A stretch of DNA of 64,000 bases. Origin: JAIXWP01 sp041391745. Its GTDB lineage: Bacteria > Bacteroidota > Bacteroidia > Flavobacteriales_D > Sanyastnellaceae. Under the pieces are notes generated by a model. It saw nothing but the letters and a program-made list of their open reading frames with translations, searched no databases and was not told the DNA's origin. Shown piece after piece: positions 45,673 to 53,643 of this stretch. The stretch's first letter is position 1, and each line of letters begins with the position of its first letter. Position numbers and translations under genes: made by a program. The DNA lies in NCBI GenBank assembly GCA_041391745.1, contig JAWKNK010000011.1, forward strand, positions 1 through 64,000, in the 5' to 3' direction.

Positions 45673-47118
45673 ATGAAAACACTAATTGCCCTTATTTCTA
45701 TTCTTGTTATGTATTCTCAGAGCATGGCACAGAGCTGCAACTCATGGTTTGTATCACATCCCCAGTCAAATGGGTTAATGGCTTTTACGAGTCAAGTAAG
45801 TATGAGTGGATTCTTTTGGGGACAAGATTATTCAATTGTCTATTCGTGGGATTTTGGCGATGGCGAAGTTTCGACGGAAAGTAATCCCCTCCATCAATAT
45901 AACGCTGTCGGTCCATATACGGTTTGTCTGAGTATTGAAATATGGCTTGACGGAGCAATAGAATGTTCAGACTCGGATTGTTCCACAATAGAAGTTTATA
46001 GTTTAGACACGACTTGCGAAGCTCTATTTGAATTGGAACTAGATGAAAATGGGCTGCTCACTACTACAAATCTTTCGTCGAATAATTTGGGAGAAGCGGA
46101 ATATGTTTGGTATTTAGAACCGGGTCATCCGATTAGTTCGCAGTTTGAGCCGAACCATCAGTACAACACCTCAGGAGGTTTTGAAGTGTGCTTGCATACC
46201 ACGTCTTACGAAGGTTCCATCGAGGTCTGCCATTCTCAGTCATGTCAATTGATTCAAGTTGAACTCCCTCCTGTAAATTGTCCTGCTGGACAATATCCAC
46301 TGCAAGTTCAAATAAATACCATTTCAGAAGCTACCGCCTATTTTGGTGATGATGTATATATTTCTATAAATACTCCGGATTACTCAGAGAATATTCTAAC
46401 TGACGGTTTTGGAATGAATGGACCTCCTTCTGTTTACACCACGAATTACTGTATCCCTGATGGTTGCTATGTTGTTCAATTGGATTATGGAATAAACGAT
46501 ACCAATTATTTAGGAACGTTGTTTATGAGTTCACCAAATTTAAGTTTTATCGACTCGACGAATGTATTTGGCTGCTGCGCTTACAACTATGAATTGTGCC
46601 TTGAAGCGGATGAGTCGGCGTGCGCATCATCTATCTCTGCATCGTATTCAGAAGATGTATGCTTCGATTTTGTATTGGAAGGATGGCAGAATGCCGATTC
46701 AGTTTTATGGAATTTCGGTGGTGAAGATTGGATTGTTGGAAATTACATTCAATCATATTGTTTTCTGGAACTGGATGAGTTGGACACCCAGGAAGTTACC
46801 GCCATTGGTTATGGTGCCTTTTGCGAAGAAGGTTCGACATCTTCTATAATCATTGAAATTCCAGTCATTCAAAGTACGTCAGAAAATTATAATTCTACTG
46901 TTTCTATTTACCCAAATCCAAGTGAAAACTTTATAAGAATTGATCTCGCAAAAAATGCGAATATTAAAAATTTCCGTATTGCGAATGCAACAGGACAAGT
47001 TGTAATAAGCGGTCCATTACATGCTGAAATTAATGTTTCTACATTACCAGCAGGTGTTTATTACCTGTCGCTCATAGGAGAGGGTGTTTTAGTAAATAGA
47101 AAAATAATAAAACAGTAA
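45673..47118 (+). CDS. Secreted PKD-domain protein with T9SS sorting domain
   Basis: About 481 aa from ATG 45673 (MKTLIALISILVMYSQSMAQ). The first PKD-type module reads YSWDFGDGEVSTESNPLHQY and a second reads EYVWYLEPGHPISSQFEPNH. A cysteine-rich centre (NCPAGQYPLQVQINTI, FGCCAYNYELCLEADESAC) follows, and a type A sorting domain closes it (STVSIYPNPSENFIRIDL, TLPAGVYYLSLIGEG). It is likely a surface or secreted adhesin-like protein; the frame is intact. The 14 in-frame codons upstream of 45673 lack a signal sequence and were left out. Confidence 0.87.
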   Translation: MKTLIALISILVMYSQSMAQSCNSWFVSHPQSNGLMAFTSQVSMSGFFWGQDYSIVYSWDFGDGEVSTESNPLHQYNAVGPYTVCLSIEIWLDGAIECSDSDCSTIEVYSLDTTCEALFELELDENGLLTTTNLSSNNLGEAEYVWYLEPGHPISSQFEPNHQYNTSGGFEVCLHTTSYEGSIEVCHSQSCQLIQVELPPVNCPAGQYPLQVQINTISEATAYFGDDVYISINTPDYSENILTDGFGMNGPPSVYTTNYCIPDGCYVVQLDYGINDTNYLGTLFMSSPNLSFIDSTNVFGCCAYNYELCLEADESACASSISASYSEDVCFDFVLEGWQNADSVLWNFGGEDWIVGNYIQSYCFLELDELDTQEVTAIGYGAFCEEGSTSSIIIEIPVIQSTSENYNSTVSIYPNPSENFIRIDLAKNANIKNFRIANATGQVVISGPLHAEINVSTLPAGVYYLSLIGEGVLVNRKIIKQ

Positions 47119-47144
47119 TTCGTTCAGGAACGCTTACTCGAATG

Positions 47145-47222
47145 ATTCCTTCCCGAAGCAAGTTCGGGACGAAGGACGGTTCCTGAGCTTGTCGAAGGAC
47201 GAATCCTTGTTCCTCGTCCCCT
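47145..47222. repeat. Repeat block between convergent genes
   Basis: TTCCCGAAGCAAGTTCGGGACGAAGGACGG, then TTCCTGAGCTTGTCGAAGGACG and AATCCTTGTTCCTCGTCCCC fill the gap between convergent stop codons at 47118 (+) and 47228 (-). Paired arms may act as a terminator. Confidence 0.8.
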
Positions 47223-47227
47223 CACAC

Positions 47228-47740
47228 CTATTCCTCACGAATTCGAGCGAGGAGATTTTTATATGTGAAAATTTCCGAATGTGTTACTGAATTGCAATCA
47301 TTCCTCACTGGAAATATGACCACCAGTTGATAATCGCTTTCATTTTTTTTTATAGGTAAAATGAGTCTGTCCACTTCAGCTGGTTGATGACAAGGACAAC
47401 AACCCGAATTTCGATCTAAGGTATCGACAACTACTTTGGTGAATTTAATTTTGTCTGTTGAATGTAGCGCATTAAACAACGTTAATGTTGTCACCTCTGC
47501 AAAAGGTTCGAGTATCGGATTGTCTTCAGGAATTGGACTCAACGGAACTATTTGGAAGTACAAAATCGTGGTGGAGCTAGAATCAGAAAACTCATACACT
47601 GGTCCAGTCTGAAAAGTGTTCGGTCCCAAAAATCGAGTAACGAAATCTTCTTTGCTCTCGTTGTTCCTTCGCTGAAAATGCTGCGCACTGCTTGTCAGCG
47701 TCAAAATCAGCAATGCGAAAAGTGTGATGTGTGGTTTCAT
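47228..47740 (-). CDS. Secreted protein, unknown function
   Basis: It is 170 aa with a signal peptide (MKPHITLFALLILTLTSSAQ). A CCPCHQPAEVDRLILP segment with three cysteines sits at about residue 110, and there is no recognised domain. The start lies 25 bp from the nearest unit of an inverted 8-mer array. It is convergent with the PKD gene and divergent from the tetratricopeptide-like gene. Confidence 0.6.
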   Translation of the reverse strand: MKPHITLFALLILTLTSSAQHFQRRNNESKEDFVTRFLGPNTFQTGPVYEFSDSSSTTILYFQIVPLSPIPEDNPILEPFAEVTTLTLFNALHSTDKIKFTKVVVDTLDRNSGCCPCHQPAEVDRLILPIKKNESDYQLVVIFPVRNDCNSVTHSEIFTYKNLLARIREE

Positions 47741-47764
47741 AAGATTTTACTAATATAATAATTG

Positions 47765-48050
47765 AAGTAACAAGGATTCGAGAAGACAAGGATTAAAGGA
47801 ACAAGGATTCGAGGATTCAAGAAACAAGGATTCGAGGATTCAAGAAACAAGGATTCAAGAAGCAAGTATTCGAGGATTCAAGTGTTTTGTGGTCTCCTTG
47901 AATGCTTGAATTCTCGTTTCTTGTTCCTCGTTCCTTGTTCCTCGTTCCTTGTTCCTCGTTCCTCGTTCCTCGTTCCTTGTTTCTCGTTCCTCGTTCCTTT
48001 TTCCTTGTCCCTTGTCCCTTGAATCCTCGAATCCTCGTTCCTGGTCTCCT
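47765..48050. repeat. Inverted pair of 8-mer/7-mer arrays in a divergent promoter region
   Basis: Units read CAAGGATTC/GAGGATTCAAG up to about 47880, then flip to CTTGAATGC, TTCTCGTTTCTTG and GTTCCTCGTTCCTTG (47900-48045). The 7-bp GTTCCTY unit repeats about 14 times. Read toward either flanking gene the units have the same orientation. Longest array pair in the window. Confidence 0.87.
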
Positions 48051-48085
48051 TTGAACCAAATACAACCTTCGCTGTACAGAAGAAT

Positions 48086-49375
48086 ATGACCAAAATTTAT
48101 ACCGCTGTTCTCTTCCTTCTTATTTCTTTTGAAATGTTCGCCCAACCAGGGTGGACTTCAATGGATTTTTTTGAAATGAGTAACGCAAGACTCAAAGAAA
48201 ATCCAGATGATCACAGAGCAAGGTTGCATAGGGCACAAGCCATTTTTGATGAAGGAGTGAATTCTCCACTGCGTTATCAATTCAATGTGCTTACAGAGTT
48301 GGATTATATAATTGCTCGTAGTCCTGAAATGGACGATAATTTTTGGTTGGGTCTGTATATCCTTCGAGGTAAATACAAAATATATTATGAAAATAGTTTT
48401 GAACGAGGTTTAGACGACTTCATGCTCGCGATGTGGTATGATTCACGATTGGTTGAGGAAACGCTTGTTCAAACCATCGTGCATTTTACTTACTATTCAG
48501 GCCGCAATCCTGCGATAAGTCAGCAAATAGAAGCAGTAATAAAGGAGTTTGTTTTATATAAAAGTGAAACGTTTCGGTATATCAATCGCAATCACTATTA
48601 TTTTCTTTTTCAAGAAATAGTAAAACTTGGTAAACTCTATTTGGAAAATGGTCAAGTAGAAAGAGCTCAAGAAATAGCGGACATGCTATGCGGTTTAATT
48701 CCTCACGACAAACTCATCAATGTGCCTACTGTTGACCAGTACTTGGAAGCTTGGGAGCTTCAATGCCTCATAGCCATTCATAATAGAGATGATGGCACAT
48801 TTATGAGGAACTTCTACTTGTATGTTGGCGCACCTTATGGTCAAAATCATAGCTACAATCAAGAACTTCTCAACTATTACAATTTTTCAGTAGAATACAA
48901 AGATTACTATTACTACATGTGTAAAGCGATCATGGATTCTCAGCTTTCATATCAAGATATGGGGATGACCGATTTCAAGCGTCGCATTTTCCGATCTGTT
49001 ATGTGGCATTTGGGAGAGGCTGAGAAATTTGAGTCGCAGAGTGATTTTTACATGACGTATTTCATCAAAGCAATCAACGAATTTGAGGTGGTGGGAAATA
49101 CCGAATTGGCATATAACTACATTGAAAAAGCAATCCTTTACAATCCTTACGACGCTTATGCGCAAATGTACAAGTTGCACATCATGCAAATGGATCACAA
49201 TTATGGCGGAAAAATTACAGTGTTTAATGATGAAGTAAATGCTGCGCTTGAAGACAATAAGAGGTATTGCAGTCAATACATGCACAACATGATTGCTGAG
49301 CAACCATTTAAAGAAATTCCAACTTCGATTTTGGTAAAATTGAGATCGTATTCAAGTATGATAACTACCGACTAG
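48086..49375 (+). CDS. Secreted helical-repeat (TPR/Sel1-like) protein, unknown
   Basis: It is 429 aa with a signal peptide (IYTAVLFLLISFEMFAQPG). It then has mostly amphipathic helices with TPR-like spacing: ARLKENPDDHRARLHRAQAIF, KAILYNPYDAYAQMYKLH and MCKAIMDSQLSYQDMGM. There is no enzyme motif, so a scaffold or periplasmic/outer-membrane assembly role is an inference from the fold. The stop codon is inside the terminator stem at 49365. An AACCTTCG string 13 nt upstream is a poor -7 match. Confidence 0.7.
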   Translation: MTKIYTAVLFLLISFEMFAQPGWTSMDFFEMSNARLKENPDDHRARLHRAQAIFDEGVNSPLRYQFNVLTELDYIIARSPEMDDNFWLGLYILRGKYKIYYENSFERGLDDFMLAMWYDSRLVEETLVQTIVHFTYYSGRNPAISQQIEAVIKEFVLYKSETFRYINRNHYYFLFQEIVKLGKLYLENGQVERAQEIADMLCGLIPHDKLINVPTVDQYLEAWELQCLIAIHNRDDGTFMRNFYLYVGAPYGQNHSYNQELLNYYNFSVEYKDYYYYMCKAIMDSQLSYQDMGMTDFKRRIFRSVMWHLGEAEKFESQSDFYMTYFIKAINEFEVVGNTELAYNYIEKAILYNPYDAYAQMYKLHIMQMDHNYGGKITVFNDEVNAALEDNKRYCSQYMHNMIAEQPFKEIPTSILVKLRSYSSMITTD

Positions 49376-49402
49376 AAGCAATGCTCTAGTCGGTAGCTTT
49401 AT
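49365..49402. terminator. Bidirectional hairpin terminator
   Basis: The stem CTACCGACTAGA-AGCAATGC-TCTAGTCGGTAG (12-bp arms) with CTTTATTTATTT after it contains the stop codon (TAG) of the plus-strand gene. It lies four bases before the 3' end of the acs gene at 49407. Confidence 0.85.
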
Positions 49403-49406
49403 TTAT

Positions 49407-51305
49407 TTAATGTATTGCTCCTGCAATGATTTCATCTACCACAAGTGGGTCGAGTAGAGTAGTGGTGTCACCAAGTGAGTTCATTTCGCCTTCTGCAACT
49501 TTTCTCAGAATACGTCGCATGATCTTTCCACTGCGGGTCTTAGGTAGTCCACTCACAAATTGAATCTTATCAGGTTTCGCAATTCTACCGATGTGTTCTA
49601 CCACACTTTCGATAATTTCATCACGCGTTTGATTATTGTTGTTGGCTTCTAAATCCGACAATATCACATAGGCATAGATGCCCTGTCCTTTGATGTCATG
49701 GGGATAACCTACCACGGCACTTTCAATCACCTTTTTATTTTGATTGATAGCATTTTCAATTTCCGCAGTACCAAATCGGTGACCGCTTACGTTGATAACA
49801 TCATCCACACGACCAATTATTCTAAACATTCCATTGGCCTCACGTCTAGCTCCATCTCCTGTGAAATATAGATTTTTGTATGTCGCGAAATAGTTGATAC
49901 GGCAGCGTTCGTGATCGCCATATGTGGTGCGAATCATTGATGGCCAAGGGAATTTTACACAGAGATATCCTTCCACATCATTGCCTTCTATTTCTTTTCC
50001 TTCGCTATCTACCAGGATTGGTTGAATTCCCGGCAGCGGCAGTCCCGCATGTGCAGGCTTCAGTTCACTGATACCCGATAATGCTGATATCATAATGCCT
50101 CCGGTTTCTGTTTGCCACCATGTATCTACCACCGGACACTTTCCTTTTCCAACGTGTGTGTGATACCAATGCCAAGCTTCTTCGTTGATCGGTTCACCCA
50201 CGCTTCCAAGTGTTTTCAATGAATGAAGACTGTAGGCCAACACGTGATCAACTCCGGAAGCCATCAAACTACGAATAGCGGTTGGTGCTGTGTAGAAAAT
50301 ATTCACGCTGTGCTTATCCACTACTTGCCAAAATCTTCCTGGATCTGGGAATGTAGGAACGCCTTCAAACATCAGCGTAGTAGCACCATTCAATAATGGT
50401 CCATAAAGGATATAGGTATGTCCTGTGATCCATCCAATGTCTGCTGTACACCAATAGATGTCGCTTTCTTTATATTGAAATACATTGGAAAATGAATAGC
50501 CAGCATACACCATATATCCACCCACAGTATGTACTACTCCTTTTGGCTTTCCTGTACTTCAGAAGTGTATAAAATGAATAATGGATCTTCACTTTCCATC
50601 ACGGCAGCTTCGCAATGTTCATCCACCTTTTGAATTTCTTCGTGGTACCAAAAATCGCGATCTGACTTCATGTTCACGGGCCATCCCAAACGGTCAATGA
50701 CTAATACTTTTTTCACAGAATCACAATGTTCTAAAGCTTCGTCAACTACAGCTTTTACAGGGATTTGTTTCGCCCCACGATTCAAACCATCGGATGTGAT
50801 GACAGCAGAGCAATTCGAGTCGTTGATTCTATCTGCCACACTGTTGGCGCTGAACCCTGCGAACACTACCGAGTGAATCGCTCCAATGCGCGCACATGCC
50901 AATGTAGCAAACGCTAATTCTGGAATCATCGGCAGATAAATGCAAACTCGATCACCTTTTTGTACACCAAGATTTTTCAAGATGTTGGCCATCTTGTTTA
51001 CGTTTTGATACAACTCTCGGTAGGTATATCGAATGGCTCTTTCTTTAGGATCATTAGGTTCCCAAATCAAAGCAAGCTTATTACCTCGTTGCGCCAAATG
51101 ACGGTCAAGGCAATTTTCTACAATATTCAATTTAGCACCGTCGAACCAACGCACATCGGGTTCTTCGAAATTCCACTTCAATGTGGTGTGCCATTTTCTT
51201 TCCAATCGTAATGCGAAGCCACTTCATCCCAAAACGCTTCGGGTTGCTCCACGCTTTTTTATAAGCGGCTTTGTATTCTTCTTCTGAACTAATTTGAAAA
51301 TTCAT
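49407..51305 (-). CDS. acs: Acetyl-CoA synthetase (acetate-CoA ligase), frameshifted in three places
   Basis: It activates acetate: acetate + ATP + CoA to acetyl-CoA + AMP. The reassembled length, about 633 codons, fits Acs. Landmarks: LKWNFEEPDVRWFDGAKLNI near the N-terminus, RVCIYLPMIPELAFATLACAR, VDTWWQTETGGIMISALSG (A5), YFTGDGARREANGMFRIIGRVDDVINVSGHR and the acetylatable lysine in PKTRSGKIMRRILRK. The breaks look like single-base losses: TCTGAAGT for TCTGGAAGT near 50558, GGAAAGAAAA for GGAAAAGAAAA near 51203, and one near 51236. It is the last gene of the eight-gene operon. Confidence 0.93.
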
Positions 51306-51317
51306 AACTCTATTTTT

Positions 51318-53255
51318 TTATCGCAAAGGGTGCGTGATTATACATTTAATTTTTTGAAAGGCTTTTCCTATTTTTCTCAGTTTTAATACATCATGTATTT
51401 CAACTAAAATATGCGGATCATCTATGGTTGAGGGAATAGCATAATGCTCTCCATCCGTGATGTGGCGCATAATGCGGCGTAGTATTTTTCCACTGCGCGT
51501 TTTAGGTAGTCGTTTTACAACAACCACACTTTTGAAATAGGCAACGGCTCCAATGTTCTCTCTGATAAGCTGAACAAGTTGTGCTTCTACTTCTCTTTCG
51601 TGTATGGAGACGCCATCTTTTATCACAACAAAAGCAAGCGGAACTTGACCGCGTAGTTCATCAGCCATTCCTATCACGGCACACTCTGCCACTGCAGGAT
51701 TCGATGATACCATTTCTTCCATTTCACCTGTTGAAAGACGATGTCCGGCTACATTGATTACATCGTCCACTCGGCCCATGATGTATAGATAATTATCATC
51801 ATCAAGATAGCCGCCGTCTCCCGTTAAATAGTAACCAGGAAATTGCTCGAGATAGGAATTCACGAAGCGTTGATCATCGTTATACAATGTAGGCAAACAA
51901 CCTGGAGGCAGAGGCAACTTAATAGCAATGAAACCTTCCTGATTGGCAATGAGCTGCTCTCCACTTTCATTTAAAATTTGAACTTCATAACCAGGAACAG
52001 GGCGACCTGCACTTCCAGGTTTTACTTGAGGAAAGTCAAGGTTTCCAAAACTAGGCGCCACAATAGGCCACCCTGATTCAGTTTGCCACCAGTGGTCGAG
52101 CACAGGGATTTGTAAGAGATTGGCTGCCCAATAATAGGTGGTCACATCGCAGCGTTCGCCTGCTAGAAAGAGCGCACGTAAGCTGGATGTGTTGTATTCT
52201 TTCAAATAATGGCCGCTATCGTCTTCTTTTTTTATCGCACGAATTGCAGTTGGTGCAGTAAAAAGCACGTTCACTTTATGATCTTGTATCACTCTCCAAA
52301 ATGCACCGGCATCTGGAGTTTTTACAGGTTTTCCTTCAAATAAAATGGTTGTACATCCGTGCATCAATGGACCATATACAATGTAGGAATGTCCTACCAC
52401 CCAACCTACATCGGATGCGGCCCAAAATACTTCACCGGGTTGAACACCATAGATGTAATGCAAGCTGTATTTTAATGCAACTGCATGACCGCCGTTATCG
52501 CGAAGAATTCCCTTAGGCTTTCCTGTAGTACCACTCGTGTACAAGATGTACAAAGGATCAATAGCGCGTAAAGAAACACATTCTGCCAACGGCGCATCTT
52601 GAATGTAGTCCATGTAATCAATATCACGTCCTTCCACAAGCGAGCATGGAGTGCCTGTGCGCTGCACTATTACGCAATGCTCAGGCTTGAATATAGCCTT
52701 ATTTATAGCATCGTCTAAAAGTGGTTTGTACTCAATCACTTTACTCACTTCAATACCATAAGACGCGGAGATAATCATTTTTGGTTTTGCATCATCAATT
52801 CGAATGGCTAATTCGTGAGGTGCGAAACCACCAAACACTACTGAATGCACCGCACCAATTCTCGCACATGCGAGCATTGCGAAAACGGCTTCAGGAATCA
52901 TAGGCATATAAATCACTACGCGATCGCCTTTTAAAATTCCTCGACGTTGCATGGCACCTGCAAGCTTGGCTACATGTTCGTGCAAGTCGTTGTAACTGAA
53001 TTCAACTTTTGTTCCCGTTACAGGAGAATCATAGATGAGAGCAGCTTGCTTTCCTTTGCCTGATTCAATGTGTTGATCAATGGCGAGGTAGCAAGTGTTC
53101 AATTCACCGTCTTCAAACCATCGGTAGAAACCGCGTTTGTTGGTGGAGAGAATTTTCTGTGGTGTCTTGAACCATTTGATACGAGCAGCTTGAGCAGCCC
53201 AAAATGCTTCGGGAGAATTCAAGCTCTTTTTGTACTCTGCTTGATACGTTGTCAT
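51318..53255 (-). CDS. prpE: Propionyl-CoA synthetase-like acyl-CoA ligase (PrpE/ACSS3 type)
   Basis: It is 645 aa, the second AMP-forming ligase of the operon. It keeps the family motifs YILYTSGTTGKPKGILRD, VLDHWWQTESGWPIVAPS, YYLTGDGGYLDDDNYLYIMG and the core lysine in RLPKTRSGKILRRIMRH. The tail and the LDHWWQTESGWPI form match PrpE/ACSS3 rather than Acs; I therefore infer propionate or another short acid. The gene ends 12 bp before acs begins and starts 11 bp after the receiver gene. Confidence 0.8.
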   Translation of the reverse strand: MTTYQAEYKKSLNSPEAFWAAQAARIKWFKTPQKILSTNKRGFYRWFEDGELNTCYLAIDQHIESGKGKQAALIYDSPVTGTKVEFSYNDLHEHVAKLAGAMQRRGILKGDRVVIYMPMIPEAVFAMLACARIGAVHSVVFGGFAPHELAIRIDDAKPKMIISASYGIEVSKVIEYKPLLDDAINKAIFKPEHCVIVQRTGTPCSLVEGRDIDYMDYIQDAPLAECVSLRAIDPLYILYTSGTTGKPKGILRDNGGHAVALKYSLHYIYGVQPGEVFWAASDVGWVVGHSYIVYGPLMHGCTTILFEGKPVKTPDAGAFWRVIQDHKVNVLFTAPTAIRAIKKEDDSGHYLKEYNTSSLRALFLAGERCDVTTYYWAANLLQIPVLDHWWQTESGWPIVAPSFGNLDFPQVKPGSAGRPVPGYEVQILNESGEQLIANQEGFIAIKLPLPPGCLPTLYNDDQRFVNSYLEQFPGYYLTGDGGYLDDDNYLYIMGRVDDVINVAGHRLSTGEMEEMVSSNPAVAECAVIGMADELRGQVPLAFVVIKDGVSIHEREVEAQLVQLIRENIGAVAYFKSVVVVKRLPKTRSGKILRRIMRHITDGEHYAIPSTIDDPHILVEIHDVLKLRKIGKAFQKIKCIITHPLR

Positions 53256-53265
53256 GGCTCTATAT

Positions 53266-53634
53266 TTATTGTGGAATTAATTCTTGAACTTTTGTCATCA
53301 ATGCTCTTGTGCTGAATGGTTTGGTCATGTAGTCGTCCGCTCCAAGATCTAATCCGTATTTCACATCGCTCTCTTTCGATTTGGCTGAAAGGAACATTAC
53401 TTTCGTGGATGATAGGGCTTTGGTTGATTTGATATAAGTACAAATCTGATATCCATCCACATCGGGCATCATAATATCAAGCAATACAAGATCTGGAACT
53501 TCTTTGTTGAGAATATCCAATGCTTCACTTCCATTGCGTGCTATAAATACCAAATACCCACCTCTGCGCATCAAAAAATCGAGCGAAAGCAGGATGTTGG
53601 GTTCATCGTCTACTATTAATATCTTCTTCTGCAT
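53266..53634 (-). CDS. Single-domain response regulator receiver
   Basis: It is 122 aa, a complete CheY-like receiver and nothing else: acidic pocket ILIVDDEPNIL (D9, D10), phosphorylation site LVLLDIMMPDVDGY (D53), switch Thr/Ser in VMFLSAKSK and Lys in DYMTKPFS. No output domain follows before the stop. The cognate kinase is surely the fused sensor next door (10-bp gap). In CrbSR-like systems of Proteobacteria the regulator also has a DNA-binding domain; here that must be supplied by another protein (inference). Confidence 0.9.
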   Translation of the reverse strand: MQKKILIVDDEPNILLSLDFLMRRGGYLVFIARNGSEALDILNKEVPDLVLLDIMMPDVDGYQICTYIKSTKALSSTKVMFLSAKSKESDVKYGLDLGADDYMTKPFSTRALMTKVQELIPQ

Positions 53635-53643
53635 AAGCTTTCT

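Noticed and set aside
22381..48145. Short open frames of 60-96 codons within 8-mer arrays (RIQGFKDSRIRGF-like proteins)
   Set aside because: They are translations of 8-bp units read on both strands and in several frames, with no start region, no ribosome site and no homology.
50534..51205. Two separate truncated acyl-CoA ligase genes
   Set aside because: The pieces are contiguous parts of one Acs protein, separated by single-base losses.
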